A stretch of DNA of 54,801 nt, taken from a virus. The notes below the pieces were generated by a model. The model saw only the letters and a list, made by a program, of their open reading frames with translations, did not search any database and had not been told where the DNA came from. The stretch lies in the IMG/VR virus record IMGVR_UViG_3300030101_000387, positions 1 to 54,801 of that record; one strand, 5' to 3'. Numbering within the stretch: position 1 is the stretch's first letter; every line of letters starts with the position of its first letter. The position numbers were made by a program, and so were the translations under genes. Positions 17,590-26,817 of this stretch are shown here, one piece after another.

Positions 17590-19506
17590 ATGGGATTTGA
17601 TTGGAGAGCATTCGCTGAAGGGTTTGCTGAAACAGCAGCAGAGAACATAAAAGAAAAAGGTAAAGAAGCTCGTAAATACAGATTAGAACAAGAGCAGTTA
17701 GCTAAAGATAACATTATGAAGATCTCTAGGCGTAACTCTGTAGTCAACGAGGTGCTAGGTCTTACTAACTACTTAGAGGATCAAGGTGTAAGTACTGCAC
17801 AAATGCAAGCTGCAATAGCAAGTGGACCTCAAGCTATACAAGATTTGTCTACTAAAGTTAGAACAGCAGTTGAGGCTAATGGCGGTAGGAAGCTGAGTGA
17901 TACTGAAGTAGACATGATCATAAAACTACCAGAGGGTTTTCAAGCCCTTGATATGGACATGGATCAGTACGTAAGAAAAACGTATGGCCTTGGTTTAGAA
18001 ACAAAAGGTGCTACTGCAGAAAAACCAGACATAGGTTTCTTTGATAGACTTACTGGTGAAGCAGCTATGATGAGTTCTAAGTACAAGCTTGGTAGTGATA
18101 TTATCTATGATGGATATACTGCTGAAGATATAAATATGTTAGCACGACAGCAAGAGTATGAAGCAATACAGCCATCTACTTACGCAGTGATAGCAGACAT
18201 GAAACGCTACGACTTAAAAGCTAAGAAGTTTGTAAGTGATAGTATAGATAACTTTATTGCAGATAAAATAAGAATTGATAAAGTTTATGAAAAGGCTGTA
18301 GATGACTTAGCAAAACTTGCTGCAAGAGGCAGGTTAACTGTAAACAAAGAAACAGGATTAACTATACTTGAACAAGAGGCTAAAGACAATCCTGATGATA
18401 AGATTCTTCAAAATGAATTAACAAACTATATAGCATCAAAGACTAAAGTAAGATCTGTTGAAATGCCTATTTATAAAGATGTATATGATGAAACTATTGA
18501 TACATATGGTATATCAGCATTTGAAGACTTAGAAGATAGTATGAAAGCCAACGTAGGTGAAGAGTATGTAGAGCAAATGCGTGAATTGCTTGGCTTGCAA
18601 AAAAGTGATGCAGATACAGATAGTTCTGTTGATGCGGCAACTATAGAGGCATTAGGAGAAGTGCCTACAACTAAGAAAATATTTGAGGACATTGAGTTTA
18701 CTGTAACAAAGTCTGATTCAGAAGGTAATCCTCTTGAAGTTATAACTGATGGTGGCAATACTTACACACCAGAGAGTGAAGGGTGGGATGTACTAGTACA
18801 GCATCTAAACAAGAAAGAAACACCTGTAGGTCCAGTAGAAAAGCAAGTCCTCAAAACATTAAACCTAGAAGAGATAGACATTACAGAGAATGTAGCAATC
18901 AGTGAACTTAAAACAGAAGATCCTGTAGAAAAAATGTTGGAGCTAGAGCCTCCTAAGACTGATGTTAAAATAGAAGCCCCAACTGAAACTGCAGAAGAAA
19001 TGGGTATCCGTAAAGCTGCGCTGTACATGGATAGAGATAGAGTTACCTTTGAAGAGTGGGAAGAGATGGGTCCAAACGCTAGGAAGCTACTTGGTCTACC
19101 CACATCTAAGGTTGGTGCACAGAACGCTACAGAGAATGGCTTCATAGAATTACCTAAAGGTAGAGTAAAGCGTGAGACTATTGCTGCACGTATGGCAGAG
19201 CTAGAGCCAGGATCTAAAAAGGTATTAAGCTTAAGAGATAAACTAAAGAGACTCTTCCCCAGAACTACCGATGAAGAAATAGAAAAAGGTATGGATACAG
19301 GTGCTATTACAGAGTTAGATATATCTGTGATGGCTGACTTTGGTGAAGACATATTTAAGTATATGCAAGAGCAAGGTCTGGATGAAGACTCAGAAGCCTT
19401 TGACATTATGAGAGCACTTAGTGAGTGGGCAGATGCAAACAATAAGAGACTGCCATACAACATGGGATTCCTAACGTTACAATTTCAAAAAGCATTTAGA
19501 GGGTAG
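17590..19506 (+). CDS. Internal virion protein, unknown (638 aa)
   Basis: This protein is highly charged and mostly helical. The N-terminus has a Lys/Glu-rich coiled coil (residues about 15-45), and the middle (about 200-290) is another charged helical stretch. Residues about 340-480 are acidic and low-complexity, like linkers in proteins that are unfolded for ejection. No cysteine-rich, membrane or enzyme motif is seen. Position between the lysis genes and the largest helical protein matches internal core proteins of T7-like podoviruses. The role is inferred. Confidence 0.62.
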   Translation: MGFDWRAFAEGFAETAAENIKEKGKEARKYRLEQEQLAKDNIMKISRRNSVVNEVLGLTNYLEDQGVSTAQMQAAIASGPQAIQDLSTKVRTAVEANGGRKLSDTEVDMIIKLPEGFQALDMDMDQYVRKTYGLGLETKGATAEKPDIGFFDRLTGEAAMMSSKYKLGSDIIYDGYTAEDINMLARQQEYEAIQPSTYAVIADMKRYDLKAKKFVSDSIDNFIADKIRIDKVYEKAVDDLAKLAARGRLTVNKETGLTILEQEAKDNPDDKILQNELTNYIASKTKVRSVEMPIYKDVYDETIDTYGISAFEDLEDSMKANVGEEYVEQMRELLGLQKSDADTDSSVDAATIEALGEVPTTKKIFEDIEFTVTKSDSEGNPLEVITDGGNTYTPESEGWDVLVQHLNKKETPVGPVEKQVLKTLNLEEIDITENVAISELKTEDPVEKMLELEPPKTDVKIEAPTETAEEMGIRKAALYMDRDRVTFEEWEEMGPNARKLLGLPTSKVGAQNATENGFIELPKGRVKRETIAARMAELEPGSKKVLSLRDKLKRLFPRTTDEEIEKGMDTGAITELDISVMADFGEDIFKYMQEQGLDEDSEAFDIMRALSEWADANNKRLPYNMGFLTLQFQKAFRG

Positions 19507-19515
19507 ATTATTAAT

Positions 19516-22500
19516 ATGAGTGATTCCTTCTTAGACTTGATGGATCAGTATGGTGTAACAAAAGATGATATTCTTGCGCCTAATGTTATTGATCCTCCAA
19601 GCATAGAACAAATAGATCCTGTACCTGTAAACAGTGAGAGTGAACTTGTTGATACAGGAGCTAAATTAAAAAAGAAAGACTTGTATGAGGCTTCTAACTT
19701 AAGAACCATACGTAGGTACATGGTGTCTCGCAGAGGCATACAGTATAATGATAAAAGTGACGAAGATGTTGTAGAAGATTTTATGGATCATATGCGTAGC
19801 TTCAACACCAACATCATAAACACAGGTGGTGAAGTAAGGCACATTACAAACGCTAGTCAACAAGATAAAGCCTTAGCAGGAGATGCTTACAAGTTATACG
19901 ACAGGCTAGGCAATGTGTTTGTAAATGATGGTTTCTTCGGTGCGGTAGACGGTGTGTTTGACTATATTCAAGCTGCAGCTACAGATCCTTCCAACTATAT
20001 TGGTCTACTTACTGGTGGTTTAGGTAAGGCTGCATCTCTAGGTATAACACAAGGTGGTAAACAGTTAGTCAGACAAGCCGCTATAGAAGCAGGACAAAGA
20101 GCAGCCAAGTCTGGTGCAACAACACAAGGCGCTAAGAAAGCAGCAGATGAAGCAGCAGAACGTGTAGCCCAACGCATAGTAGAATCAGGTATAAAAGGTC
20201 CAGCAGCTAAGAAGTTACAAGAACGTGTAGCTCTACAAGAACAGCGTAATTTTATATATAACGCAAAGAAGAAAGCACAAAAAGAGTTCTTAGATGAAAG
20301 AGCTAAGAAAGCTGTGCGTGGTTCTTTGTTAGCTACCACAGGTATTGATGGATCACTAGCTATGTTGCACGACAACATGATACAGAATGTCATGTTAGAT
20401 GTAGGCGCACAAGAAGAGTACAGCATGCTACAGACAGGATTTAGTTCTGCTCTAGGTCTTGTAGGTGGAGGCGCTCAACTTGTAGGCGGTAAACTAAAAG
20501 GCGTAAGTGGACTCAAAGACACCAAAGGTAAACTTATTGCAGGTAAACGTAAGGCAGAGCTGGAAGCCGACATCGAAGGTAAGCTTTTAGTTCCACTATC
20601 TGATAAGTCTATGAAGAAGTTTACGACTGATGTAAATAAAGCATTGGACTCTTGGGAACAAAAGTGGAAGCGTGGTGATAATATGTTTCAGGCAGGTGTC
20701 ATGCCTGCAGAGTTCTTGGATACTATTATGCGTGGCGAGAATGGCAAGGGTGGCATAGCTAAGATATACTTAGATGAAGTAGGCAAACCTCTGCCTAAGA
20801 ATGTGCGTGTCACAGACGTAATGACCAACACACTAAGACAAATGCCTCAAGACGAACTGCAAGCTATATCTAAGCGTATGCAACCTTTAGTTGGTTACAC
20901 CCTTGGTGACACGACAGAAATAGCACAAGAGATAGGTGATTACATTGCCTCTAATGTTCGTAGAGGTATGACTTATGGTGCAGTGATGTCAGCTACACGT
21001 AGGACAGTAGATGCAGGTCTTATAGCTGGTCACAATGCTATGATTAATTTAGTTCGTAATCCACAGCTAAAAGAAAAAATGGAAGAGGAAATATTAAAGG
21101 CTACAGGGCAAACTAAACGTCCTAAGATAGGAGCTTACACACAGAGTGTGTGGCGTAGGTTGCTTATTTCCTCACCTGCCACAACAGGCTTAAACATTGC
21201 AGGTTTTTCACAGTTCTATATTGGTTCTACACTTGCTGATGTAGCGACAGGCAATATGTATATACTTGGTGGTTTAGCCACAGGTGGTAAGTTTACTAAG
21301 ACAGGTTCAGAATTACTACGTAAAGGTAAAGTGTTTCATCAGATACAAGCACAAAAGATGCGTAACTTAATGGACCCATACACTACTCATGATTCTTACA
21401 TGGACTTCTTATCTCAGAATAGAGACATAGAGAAAGTTTTGTTTGAGAGTGTTACTGGTGGTATTGAAAGATCAGGTAAACGTTTTGATATTAATCCTGA
21501 TGCTAAGTGGTTCAAAGGCGTAGAGGCTGTAGCTAACGGTGCTAACCGTCTAACAGGTGTGCGAGTACAAGATACGTTTACTAAGTCTCAGATGTTTATG
21601 ACTGAGTTAGATAAAAGAATTAGACTGAAGCATAAAGATAGAACCTTAAAAGATGTACTTAACTCAGGAGATATTGATCTAATAGATGACAGCGTAGTTG
21701 GCGGTGCTATCGACACTACGCTAAAATCTGTGTTCTCAAAAGATTACACGACAGATGATCAGCTTCTAAGAGGTGCAGCTGTAATAGCGGAAAGAATATC
21801 TAACATACCGTTGTTTGGTACAATACTTCCTTTCGGTAGATTCTTTAACAATGTAGTTGCTACCTCTTATCAATGGTCTGTAGGCGGTGGTGTGCAGCTT
21901 ATGTCTGCTATAGCTAAGTCGGAAAAACGTAATGTTGAAACTTTAGAAGCTGCATCACGTAGTCTTGTAGGTATAACCGCTATAAGTTTGGCAATGAATT
22001 ATGACAGAGAGAGAAGCGAGAAAGGCTTAGACGTATTTGAAATTGAAGGAACTGGCGGTGCGATCATAGATGCTCGTAACACGTTTCCTTTTTCACTGTG
22101 GTTAGCGGCTGGACGCATTGGTAGATTAATGGAAGATGGAGAGACTGTACCAAAAGAACTTATGATTAAGTTTGGTGAACAGGTAGCCGTAGGGCAACTT
22201 GCTACGGACTTACAGTTTGGTAACGATGTTACTCGAATCATTGATACTTTGGTAAATCAAGATGTAGATTTACGCCAGGCTTCATTTAAAGAAATCGGAA
22301 AGTTTGCAGGTAACTATGCTGCAGGTTTTACCAGACCTCTTGATGCAGTAAACAAACTTACTGGGTTTGTCACCGACACAGACGCAGCAAGAGATATACG
22401 CCAAGCTGAAACAGGCGGTCAGATGTTTACACAGGGTGCAACAAGATACTTTGATAACGTTATAGAAGCTATCACAGACAGAGCAGAAACAGTTTCTGGA

Positions 22501-23025
22501 GAAGAATTAAGGGTTGCAAGTAGACAAGGTAAGATACAGGATGCTAATCCTATGGCTCGAATCTTTGGTATCACTGTTAAACCTGCACGTACATCTACAG
22601 AACAAGCATATTCAATGGCTAACATGCAAGATTGGACAGCCAGTGAACGAACAAGTATGGCTGCTTACGATACCATCTTTAATGAAGCTATAGCTCCTGA
22701 ATTAGAACGTGCCACAGATAATTTATTAAGAGACAAGAAGTTCCTTAATGCTGATCTTGTAGGTAAACGTGCTATGTTGAAGTCTATTGTATCAGAAATT
22801 AAGAAAGATCTACGTGTTGTTCTTAAGAAGTACGGAACTGATGAAACTAAACTAGGCGCAATGAGAGCTAAAGCAACAGAGCATGGTAACAAAGAGCTAC
22901 GCAGCAAAGCTATGAAAACAATGAAAGAGAGATATGGATTTGAAGGTGGTGTGCGTGACATGACTATCACAGAGTTACACTATTTCATGGACTACATAGA
23001 TTACTTGAAAGAGTATTACAAATAA
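19516..23025 (+). CDS. Largest internal virion/ejection protein (1169 aa)
   Basis: This is the last gene of the plus arm, ending just before a terminator hairpin. It is long and predicted helical. An Ala/Lys/Glu/Gln-rich amphipathic stretch lies at about residues 160-260, hydrophobic patches at about 150-175, and a segment with repeated small residues at about 540-590 that could insert in a membrane. Size and place correspond to T7 gp16-type proteins that form the trans-envelope DNA channel. I see no clear transglycosylase Glu motif, so any cell-wall activity would have to come from the lysin at 14910. Confidence 0.62.
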   Translation: MSDSFLDLMDQYGVTKDDILAPNVIDPPSIEQIDPVPVNSESELVDTGAKLKKKDLYEASNLRTIRRYMVSRRGIQYNDKSDEDVVEDFMDHMRSFNTNIINTGGEVRHITNASQQDKALAGDAYKLYDRLGNVFVNDGFFGAVDGVFDYIQAAATDPSNYIGLLTGGLGKAASLGITQGGKQLVRQAAIEAGQRAAKSGATTQGAKKAADEAAERVAQRIVESGIKGPAAKKLQERVALQEQRNFIYNAKKKAQKEFLDERAKKAVRGSLLATTGIDGSLAMLHDNMIQNVMLDVGAQEEYSMLQTGFSSALGLVGGGAQLVGGKLKGVSGLKDTKGKLIAGKRKAELEADIEGKLLVPLSDKSMKKFTTDVNKALDSWEQKWKRGDNMFQAGVMPAEFLDTIMRGENGKGGIAKIYLDEVGKPLPKNVRVTDVMTNTLRQMPQDELQAISKRMQPLVGYTLGDTTEIAQEIGDYIASNVRRGMTYGAVMSATRRTVDAGLIAGHNAMINLVRNPQLKEKMEEEILKATGQTKRPKIGAYTQSVWRRLLISSPATTGLNIAGFSQFYIGSTLADVATGNMYILGGLATGGKFTKTGSELLRKGKVFHQIQAQKMRNLMDPYTTHDSYMDFLSQNRDIEKVLFESVTGGIERSGKRFDINPDAKWFKGVEAVANGANRLTGVRVQDTFTKSQMFMTELDKRIRLKHKDRTLKDVLNSGDIDLIDDSVVGGAIDTTLKSVFSKDYTTDDQLLRGAAVIAERISNIPLFGTILPFGRFFNNVVATSYQWSVGGGVQLMSAIAKSEKRNVETLEAASRSLVGITAISLAMNYDRERSEKGLDVFEIEGTGGAIIDARNTFPFSLWLAAGRIGRLMEDGETVPKELMIKFGEQVAVGQLATDLQFGNDVTRIIDTLVNQDVDLRQASFKEIGKFAGNYAAGFTRPLDAVNKLTGFVTDTDAARDIRQAETGGQMFTQGATRYFDNVIEAITDRAETVSGEELRVASRQGKIQDANPMARIFGITVKPARTSTEQAYSMANMQDWTASERTSMAAYDTIFNEAIAPELERATDNLLRDKKFLNADLVGKRAMLKSIVSEIKKDLRVVLKKYGTDETKLGAMRAKATEHGNKELRSKAMKTMKERYGFEGGVRDMTITELHYFMDYIDYLKEYYK

Positions 23026-23028
23026 ATA

Positions 23029-23057
23029 GGGGCGCATTTAGCGCCCTTACTTTTTTA
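23029..23057. terminator. Terminator between the convergent arms
   Basis: GGGCGC at 23030-23035 pairs with GCGCCC at 23041-23046 around a five-base loop, followed on the plus strand by CTTTTTTAT. It lies right after the stop at 23023-23025 and against the minus-strand stop at 23047-23049, so it serves both arms. The minus-strand T-run is weaker (CTATTTATTT). Confidence 0.8.
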
Positions 23058-23253
23058 TACCATTGAGTTTTGAACTACGTTCTGCCCACATCTGCACAGC
23101 AATTAAATGTTTTCTGGCCTCTGTGGTTTCTGTAGTGTGGTACAAATTATCTGTTATAAAATTATCCAACGATTCTACACGTTGCTTAACTCCCTCTTTA
23201 AAATTATCTTGTCTCCTAGATACAAAGTCTTTCGCTTCCTTTTCTAGGCTCAT
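23047..23253 (-). CDS. Small helical protein resembling Acb2/Tad1 hairpin proteins
   Basis: The protein has 68 residues. The ATG at 23253 is chosen because GGAGGT sits eight to nine bases upstream; the longer reading frame would overlap the previous gene. It is predicted as two helices: a charged N-terminal one (residues 1-35) and a C-terminal one with the pattern E-A-R-K-H-L-x-x-A-x-M-W-A. That ending resembles the helical hairpin of anti-CBASS Acb2 and related cyclic-nucleotide sponges, where a conserved (L)xxAxMWA segment ends the domain. This is pattern memory, not a search. It is the last gene of the early arm. Confidence 0.6.
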   Translation of the reverse strand: MSLEKEAKDFVSRRQDNFKEGVKQRVESLDNFITDNLYHTTETTEARKHLIAVQMWAERSSKLNGIKK

Positions 23254-23258
23254 TATTT

Positions 23259-23450
23259 TTATACCTCCATAGGTATCTCTGTACAATAAGCTTGTGCATT
23301 AGATTCAAAAGTCGGTCTAGTTAACATAAGATTTTCTCTTATAATAGAAGCAGTTTCTTTACACTCTTTCATACTAGAAAAAATATAGTCCATAGCTTTT
23401 ACCTCAGAATATCCATTCCCTGTTGAGAGTATGAATATAAGCACATACAT
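23259..23450 (-). CDS. Small secreted or membrane protein, unknown
   Basis: The protein has 63 residues. The first 8 or so are hydrophobic (MYVLIFILS), followed by a soluble part with two cysteines (KECKE and AYCTE). The ATG overlaps the preceding stop (TAATG). The pattern fits a short signal-anchored or periplasmic protein with a possible disulphide. No family is recognised. Confidence 0.55.
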   Translation of the reverse strand: MYVLIFILSTGNGYSEVKAMDYIFSSMKECKETASIIRENLMLTRPTFESNAQAYCTEIPMEV

Positions 23451-23632
23451 TACTCTGTTGACTCTTCGATAGGATCGTCTGTGGTAACGTCTTTAATAAT
23501 TTCTACACTTTTATCATAAACAATTACACTTGTTTCCCAAGTAGCTTTAGCTACAGGTTTAGCTATATTTTCATAGCTTCCATAAATAGTTAAAGCATAC
23601 ACTACGGGTACTAATAAATTAAATAACAACAT
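23450..23632 (-). CDS. Small membrane-anchored protein, unknown
   Basis: The protein has 60 residues with an N-terminal hydrophobic segment (MLLFNLLVPVVYALTIYG) and then a charged tail ending in acidic residues (DDPIEESTE). AAGGAG lies seven bases upstream of the ATG. It is coupled to the next gene by TAATG overlap, so the two may work together at the membrane. Function is unknown. Confidence 0.58.
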   Translation of the reverse strand: MLLFNLLVPVVYALTIYGSYENIAKPVAKATWETSVIVYDKSVEIIKDVTTDDPIEESTE

Positions 23633-23677
23633 AACTGACTCCTTCTATTGTTGTTTTTTAAGATCTTAACACAGTAA

Positions 23678-24133
23678 CTAAACTATGTCTACTAGTTCAG
23701 CTTCTTGATAAGGGATGTGATAAAAGGTTTCGCCTTTTGGTATTCTATATATTGGACCCGATGCTTCCTTAATATTATTATCTACCATTTGCGAACCTTT
23801 TATTTTCCAGGCTTGAGTATAGTCTTTGTTAAAAATAAAAAAGTATAGATTGTGTATTACATTTTTATACTTCTCAACAAGCCTTCTTTTTCTACCCGGG
23901 ATTCTTATCTCTTCCCAATGTGTAGGCCAATCACCATTCCACTGTGCTTTTCTTTCAGCTTCATGGAAGTAAGTTACACCATCCTTTTCTGATACAACGT
24001 CTGCGTAGTAGTTTTCTTTTGTTCTAGTAATTGTATGACCCTCTGACTCTAAATACTTAATCAAAGCTTTTTTGGAAGGGGCATCTACTTCGTCATAAAC
24101 GTCTTTTCGGAATCGTCTAGTGTATACTTCCAT
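23678..24133 (-). CDS. Putative PD-(D/E)XK-type nuclease-like protein
   Basis: The protein has 151 residues. Residues about 40-65 contain a possible nuclease core: a strand with Asp (YYADVV), then a strand with an E-x-K triad (HEAERKAQW), followed by a Trp-rich segment and LYFFIFNKD, a strand typical of the third core beta. This arrangement resembles PD-(D/E)XK endonuclease-like phage proteins. It follows the reductase gene by 11 bases. The fold is inferred from motif spacing and activity is unproven. Confidence 0.55.
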   Translation of the reverse strand: MEVYTRRFRKDVYDEVDAPSKKALIKYLESEGHTITRTKENYYADVVSEKDGVTYFHEAERKAQWNGDWPTHWEEIRIPGRKRRLVEKYKNVIHNLYFFIFNKDYTQAWKIKGSQMVDNNIKEASGPIYRIPKGETFYHIPYQEAELVDIV

Positions 24134-24144
24134 GAAGTGTTTCC

Positions 24145-26043
24145 TTAAACTATATCGACTACCTCACACACTTCCCCTGAACAGGCCATTGTCTGCATAG
24201 CAATCGTATTATCCTCTTGCTCATACTCACTGAGCCTAGACCAATTAATACTATCTGGCATAATCTTGAGAAGTTTATTGTAATCGTCTTTTGTACAATC
24301 TTGATAAGGAGCTTGTTGATAAGAGTGATCTGAGTGTGGTAAAAAAGACACACCTGACATTTCATCAAAGTGTTTATAAACAAATGCGCCTACTTCCATC
24401 CATTCATCTGCACGAACTGTTATCGTTACAGAGGGCTTATGTTCACACCAGTGTCTCTGATAAACTAGCCATGTCTCCAATTGTTCAATGGCTGTCATAT
24501 CGTTTCGAGTTACAGCTTTTTGTGGTGACTTCATTGGGAAACTAAATACTGTAGTGCTGTCAGGTTTCATAACACAAGGTGCGTTTGGTACACCTTGATC
24601 CTTCATCATCTGTGTTAAGGGGTCATTGTTATCTCCTCTCACAGTTCTGATGTAGTAACGTGAATGACGTGCATGTATACCTGATGCTGAGTCAACTAAT
24701 TGTGATACTGTTCCGCTTGGCTTGACGCAGGTAATTGCTGCACTTGGTGCAATGCCAAGGCGGTTAGCACAGTCACTATTAGTACGAACAGCAGTTTCTC
24801 GTAAATGTTCAAGGGTCTTCTCCAATCCTTTGTTAGCTGATGTCATAAGAGGGTTATCCATAATACCTGTCAAACTTACCCCTAAGAGTCTTTCTTCTTC
24901 TGTGTTTTTTGTCCAGACTTTTCTGAGGTATGGGAATTTTGTGAACGTGCTTTGGATCGTCCCAAGTATTGTGGCGTATCTGACTTTTTTATCCAGGTCT
25001 TCAATCGTGTCCGTGGCTCGTACCACAACTTCTGTAAGATTGCAGAACTGGTAAGGACGCAGTATAATTTCACTGCAAGGATTAGTTCCGAACTCATGGT
25101 TAGGATCACGTCTTTCAAATTTAGCAGCTTGTTTTTTAGATGCTTCACGATTAAAGATACCCCTCTCGCCTGACTTACTTTCTACTAATGCCAACCACTC
25201 ACGCATAAACGTTTCTGAATCTGGCTTTTCTGTATACGATACACTGTTATTAGCTAATGCCCTGTGTCCAGCTTCGTTCCACCACTGTCCTGACTTAGCG
25301 TGGCGCATTCTATCATCACTAAGGTTAGACAAACTAATCATGGCACTACGTCTAACGCCACCTACAACAACTATCTGACCAATGAAGCACATTAGATCGT
25401 GACATTCTAAACTAGAAAGCTTTCTTCCTTGAGCATCTCTGAATGTCTTAACTGTAAAGTTAAACAACTCAACCAAAGGCGCAGGTCCACTAGCTCTACC
25501 GCCAAATGTTTTTAGTCTTGCACCTGCAGGACGAACTCTAGTAACATCCCATTGTGGAATTTCACCTGCCCACAAGAGTGCCAACAATTGTCTGAACGCC
25601 TTAGCCCAGCCCTCCTTGCTGTCCTTTACCACAATGGTAGTATCACTCTCGAAGAGTTCAGGCACTTCGGGGAGCTTGCTAATAAACTGTCTCTCGACAC
25701 TGAATCCGACACCAGTTCCACAAAGGAGAATATGCATAGCTTCATCAAAGGACTTTGGGTCATCTACAGGTAAGTAACTACAGTTATACATGGCAGTGTT
25801 GTCACGTTCTGCAGCAGGTCCAGCAGTCATCATGGCTCTCATGCTAGGCATAATGTCTAACGATATAATTGCTTGTTCTATTTCATTATACGTTTGTTTA
25901 TCAATCTTATCACCAACTACATTTTCCATATATCTGTAGACTGTTTTAGGCCAAGACTCTCTGCCTTTACCATCAATGTATTTAGAGTATCGTGATTTGT
26001 GTATAAAACTTTGATAATCTGTTGGTAAGTAATTACTATTCAT
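24145..26043 (-). CDS. nrdJ: Adenosylcobalamin-dependent (class II) ribonucleotide reductase
   Basis: The enzyme converts ribonucleotides (most likely triphosphates) to deoxyribonucleotides for phage DNA synthesis, using coenzyme B12. It has 632 residues. Key sites visible by analogy with Lactobacillus RTPR are Cys88 (YNCSY), the loop N-P-C323-S-E325-I carrying the thiyl Cys and Glu, Cys334 (QFCNL) as the other active-site thiol, and a C-terminal Cys621-x4-Cys626 pair that re-reduces the site. No small subunit gene is nearby, as expected for class II. B12 must come from the host cell. It lies beside mazG; its ATG overlaps the stop of a 53-residue gene. Confidence 0.93.
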   Translation of the reverse strand: MNSNYLPTDYQSFIHKSRYSKYIDGKGRESWPKTVYRYMENVVGDKIDKQTYNEIEQAIISLDIMPSMRAMMTAGPAAERDNTAMYNCSYLPVDDPKSFDEAMHILLCGTGVGFSVERQFISKLPEVPELFESDTTIVVKDSKEGWAKAFRQLLALLWAGEIPQWDVTRVRPAGARLKTFGGRASGPAPLVELFNFTVKTFRDAQGRKLSSLECHDLMCFIGQIVVVGGVRRSAMISLSNLSDDRMRHAKSGQWWNEAGHRALANNSVSYTEKPDSETFMREWLALVESKSGERGIFNREASKKQAAKFERRDPNHEFGTNPCSEIILRPYQFCNLTEVVVRATDTIEDLDKKVRYATILGTIQSTFTKFPYLRKVWTKNTEEERLLGVSLTGIMDNPLMTSANKGLEKTLEHLRETAVRTNSDCANRLGIAPSAAITCVKPSGTVSQLVDSASGIHARHSRYYIRTVRGDNNDPLTQMMKDQGVPNAPCVMKPDSTTVFSFPMKSPQKAVTRNDMTAIEQLETWLVYQRHWCEHKPSVTITVRADEWMEVGAFVYKHFDEMSGVSFLPHSDHSYQQAPYQDCTKDDYNKLLKIMPDSINWSRLSEYEQEDNTIAMQTMACSGEVCEVVDIV

Positions 26044-26201
26044 ATTTTTTTCACCTCTATTTTTTTAATCACTGCGCTGTCTATGTCGTAGATTATGTCG
26101 TGAAATAATTCAGCAACAGCCTCCTCGTGCATTTCTTCAACAATAGGAAGTATGTATTCTTTTTCATCTATCTCTATTGTCATTATTATTTTGAACTTCA
26201 T
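26040..26201 (-). CDS. Small acidic protein, unknown
   Basis: The protein has 53 residues, starting at 26201 in an ATGA overlap with the mazG stop and ending in an ATGA overlap with the reductase start. It is rich in Glu, Asp and Ile (YILPIVEEMHEEAVAELFHD), with a basic tail (KKIEVKK). The tight coupling on both sides supports translation. A second ATG at 26183 is possible. No family is recognised. Confidence 0.65.
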   Translation of the reverse strand: MKFKIIMTIEIDEKEYILPIVEEMHEEAVAELFHDIIYDIDSAVIKKIEVKKI

Positions 26202-26554
26202 CTTTTATCGCCACTGCCCTTAATGGTTCCTCTCTCCATACGGCTGTGAAGTTTATCTAAATTACATCTAGCTATATATCCCATATCAAAGTTCAGATCA
26301 CGGCATAAAGCTGAGATGTACCAGAGGCAGTCACCCACCTCTGCAGCTACATCTTCCCTGTCAAACTTCCCATCCCTTAACATCTTCTTTACTTTGTTGG
26401 CTACTTCACCTGCTTCACCTGCGAGTCCTAACGCAGGGTAAACTATTTTGTGTTCATCAGGATATATGGCAGTCTTACGTGCCTCTATCTGATAATCACC
26501 GAATGTCATTTCATACATATCTTTCCAAGCATTTATATCATCTGCTGTTATCAT
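26198..26554 (-). CDS. mazG: MazG-like nucleotide pyrophosphohydrolase
   Basis: This 118-residue protein has the MazG core: the helix GLAGEAGEVANKVKK (about residues 43-57), whose Glu residues bind Mg2+, and a second helix EVGDCLWYISAL (about 72-83) with the E-x-x-D metal pair. A typical end, NLDKLHSRMERG, follows. MazG enzymes hydrolyse NTPs or dNTPs to monophosphates. Phage versions are thought to supply dNMPs or to alter host nucleotide signalling. It is placed next to the reductase in a nucleotide-metabolism group. Its stop overlaps the next ATG, and its start overlaps the DUF3310 stop. Confidence 0.9.
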   Translation of the reverse strand: MITADDINAWKDMYEMTFGDYQIEARKTAIYPDEHKIVYPALGLAGEAGEVANKVKKMLRDGKFDREDVAAEVGDCLWYISALCRDLNFDMGYIARCNLDKLHSRMERGTIKGSGDKR

Positions 26555-26817
26555 TTATGCATCTCCTTGTAACGCTCTTCTAGCCTATCAAGATACCACT
26601 TTGCTTTTCTTATATCTTCTAAGCCATTCTTATACTCATGCCGCCAAAGATACTTTAACACATTAGCAGCGTGTGGCGCTGTAGCTCCTGACATATTTTC
26701 TGTCATTGCTTCTATAGCTTCGATGCACTCTATACCACTGTGATTGTAATGCACTGGATTGTTTACTTGATCGTGATCTAAAGTTGTATCACTAGTTAAT
26801 GTTATTGTGTCTATCAT
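26551..26817 (-). CDS. DUF3310 protein (nucleotide kinase-like annotation in phages)
   Basis: The protein has 88 residues. The start at 26817 is chosen because GGGGAGCGC lies directly upstream and the ATG overlaps the previous stop (ATGA). The DUF3310 signature is clear: NPVHYNHSGIECIEAIEAM, then NVLKYLWRHEYKNGLEDI, then KAKWYLDRL. The family is widespread in phages, often beside nucleotide or DNA metabolism genes. Its biochemical role is not settled. Confidence 0.88.
   Translation of the reverse strand: MIDTITLTSDTTLDHDQVNNPVHYNHSGIECIEAIEAMTENMSGATAPHAANVLKYLWRHEYKNGLEDIRKAKWYLDRLEERYKEMHK

Noticed and set aside
18762-19463. Minus-strand frame of 233 codons inside a virion gene
   Set aside because: Ser-rich antisense product with no start signal, opposite to a well-supported gene.
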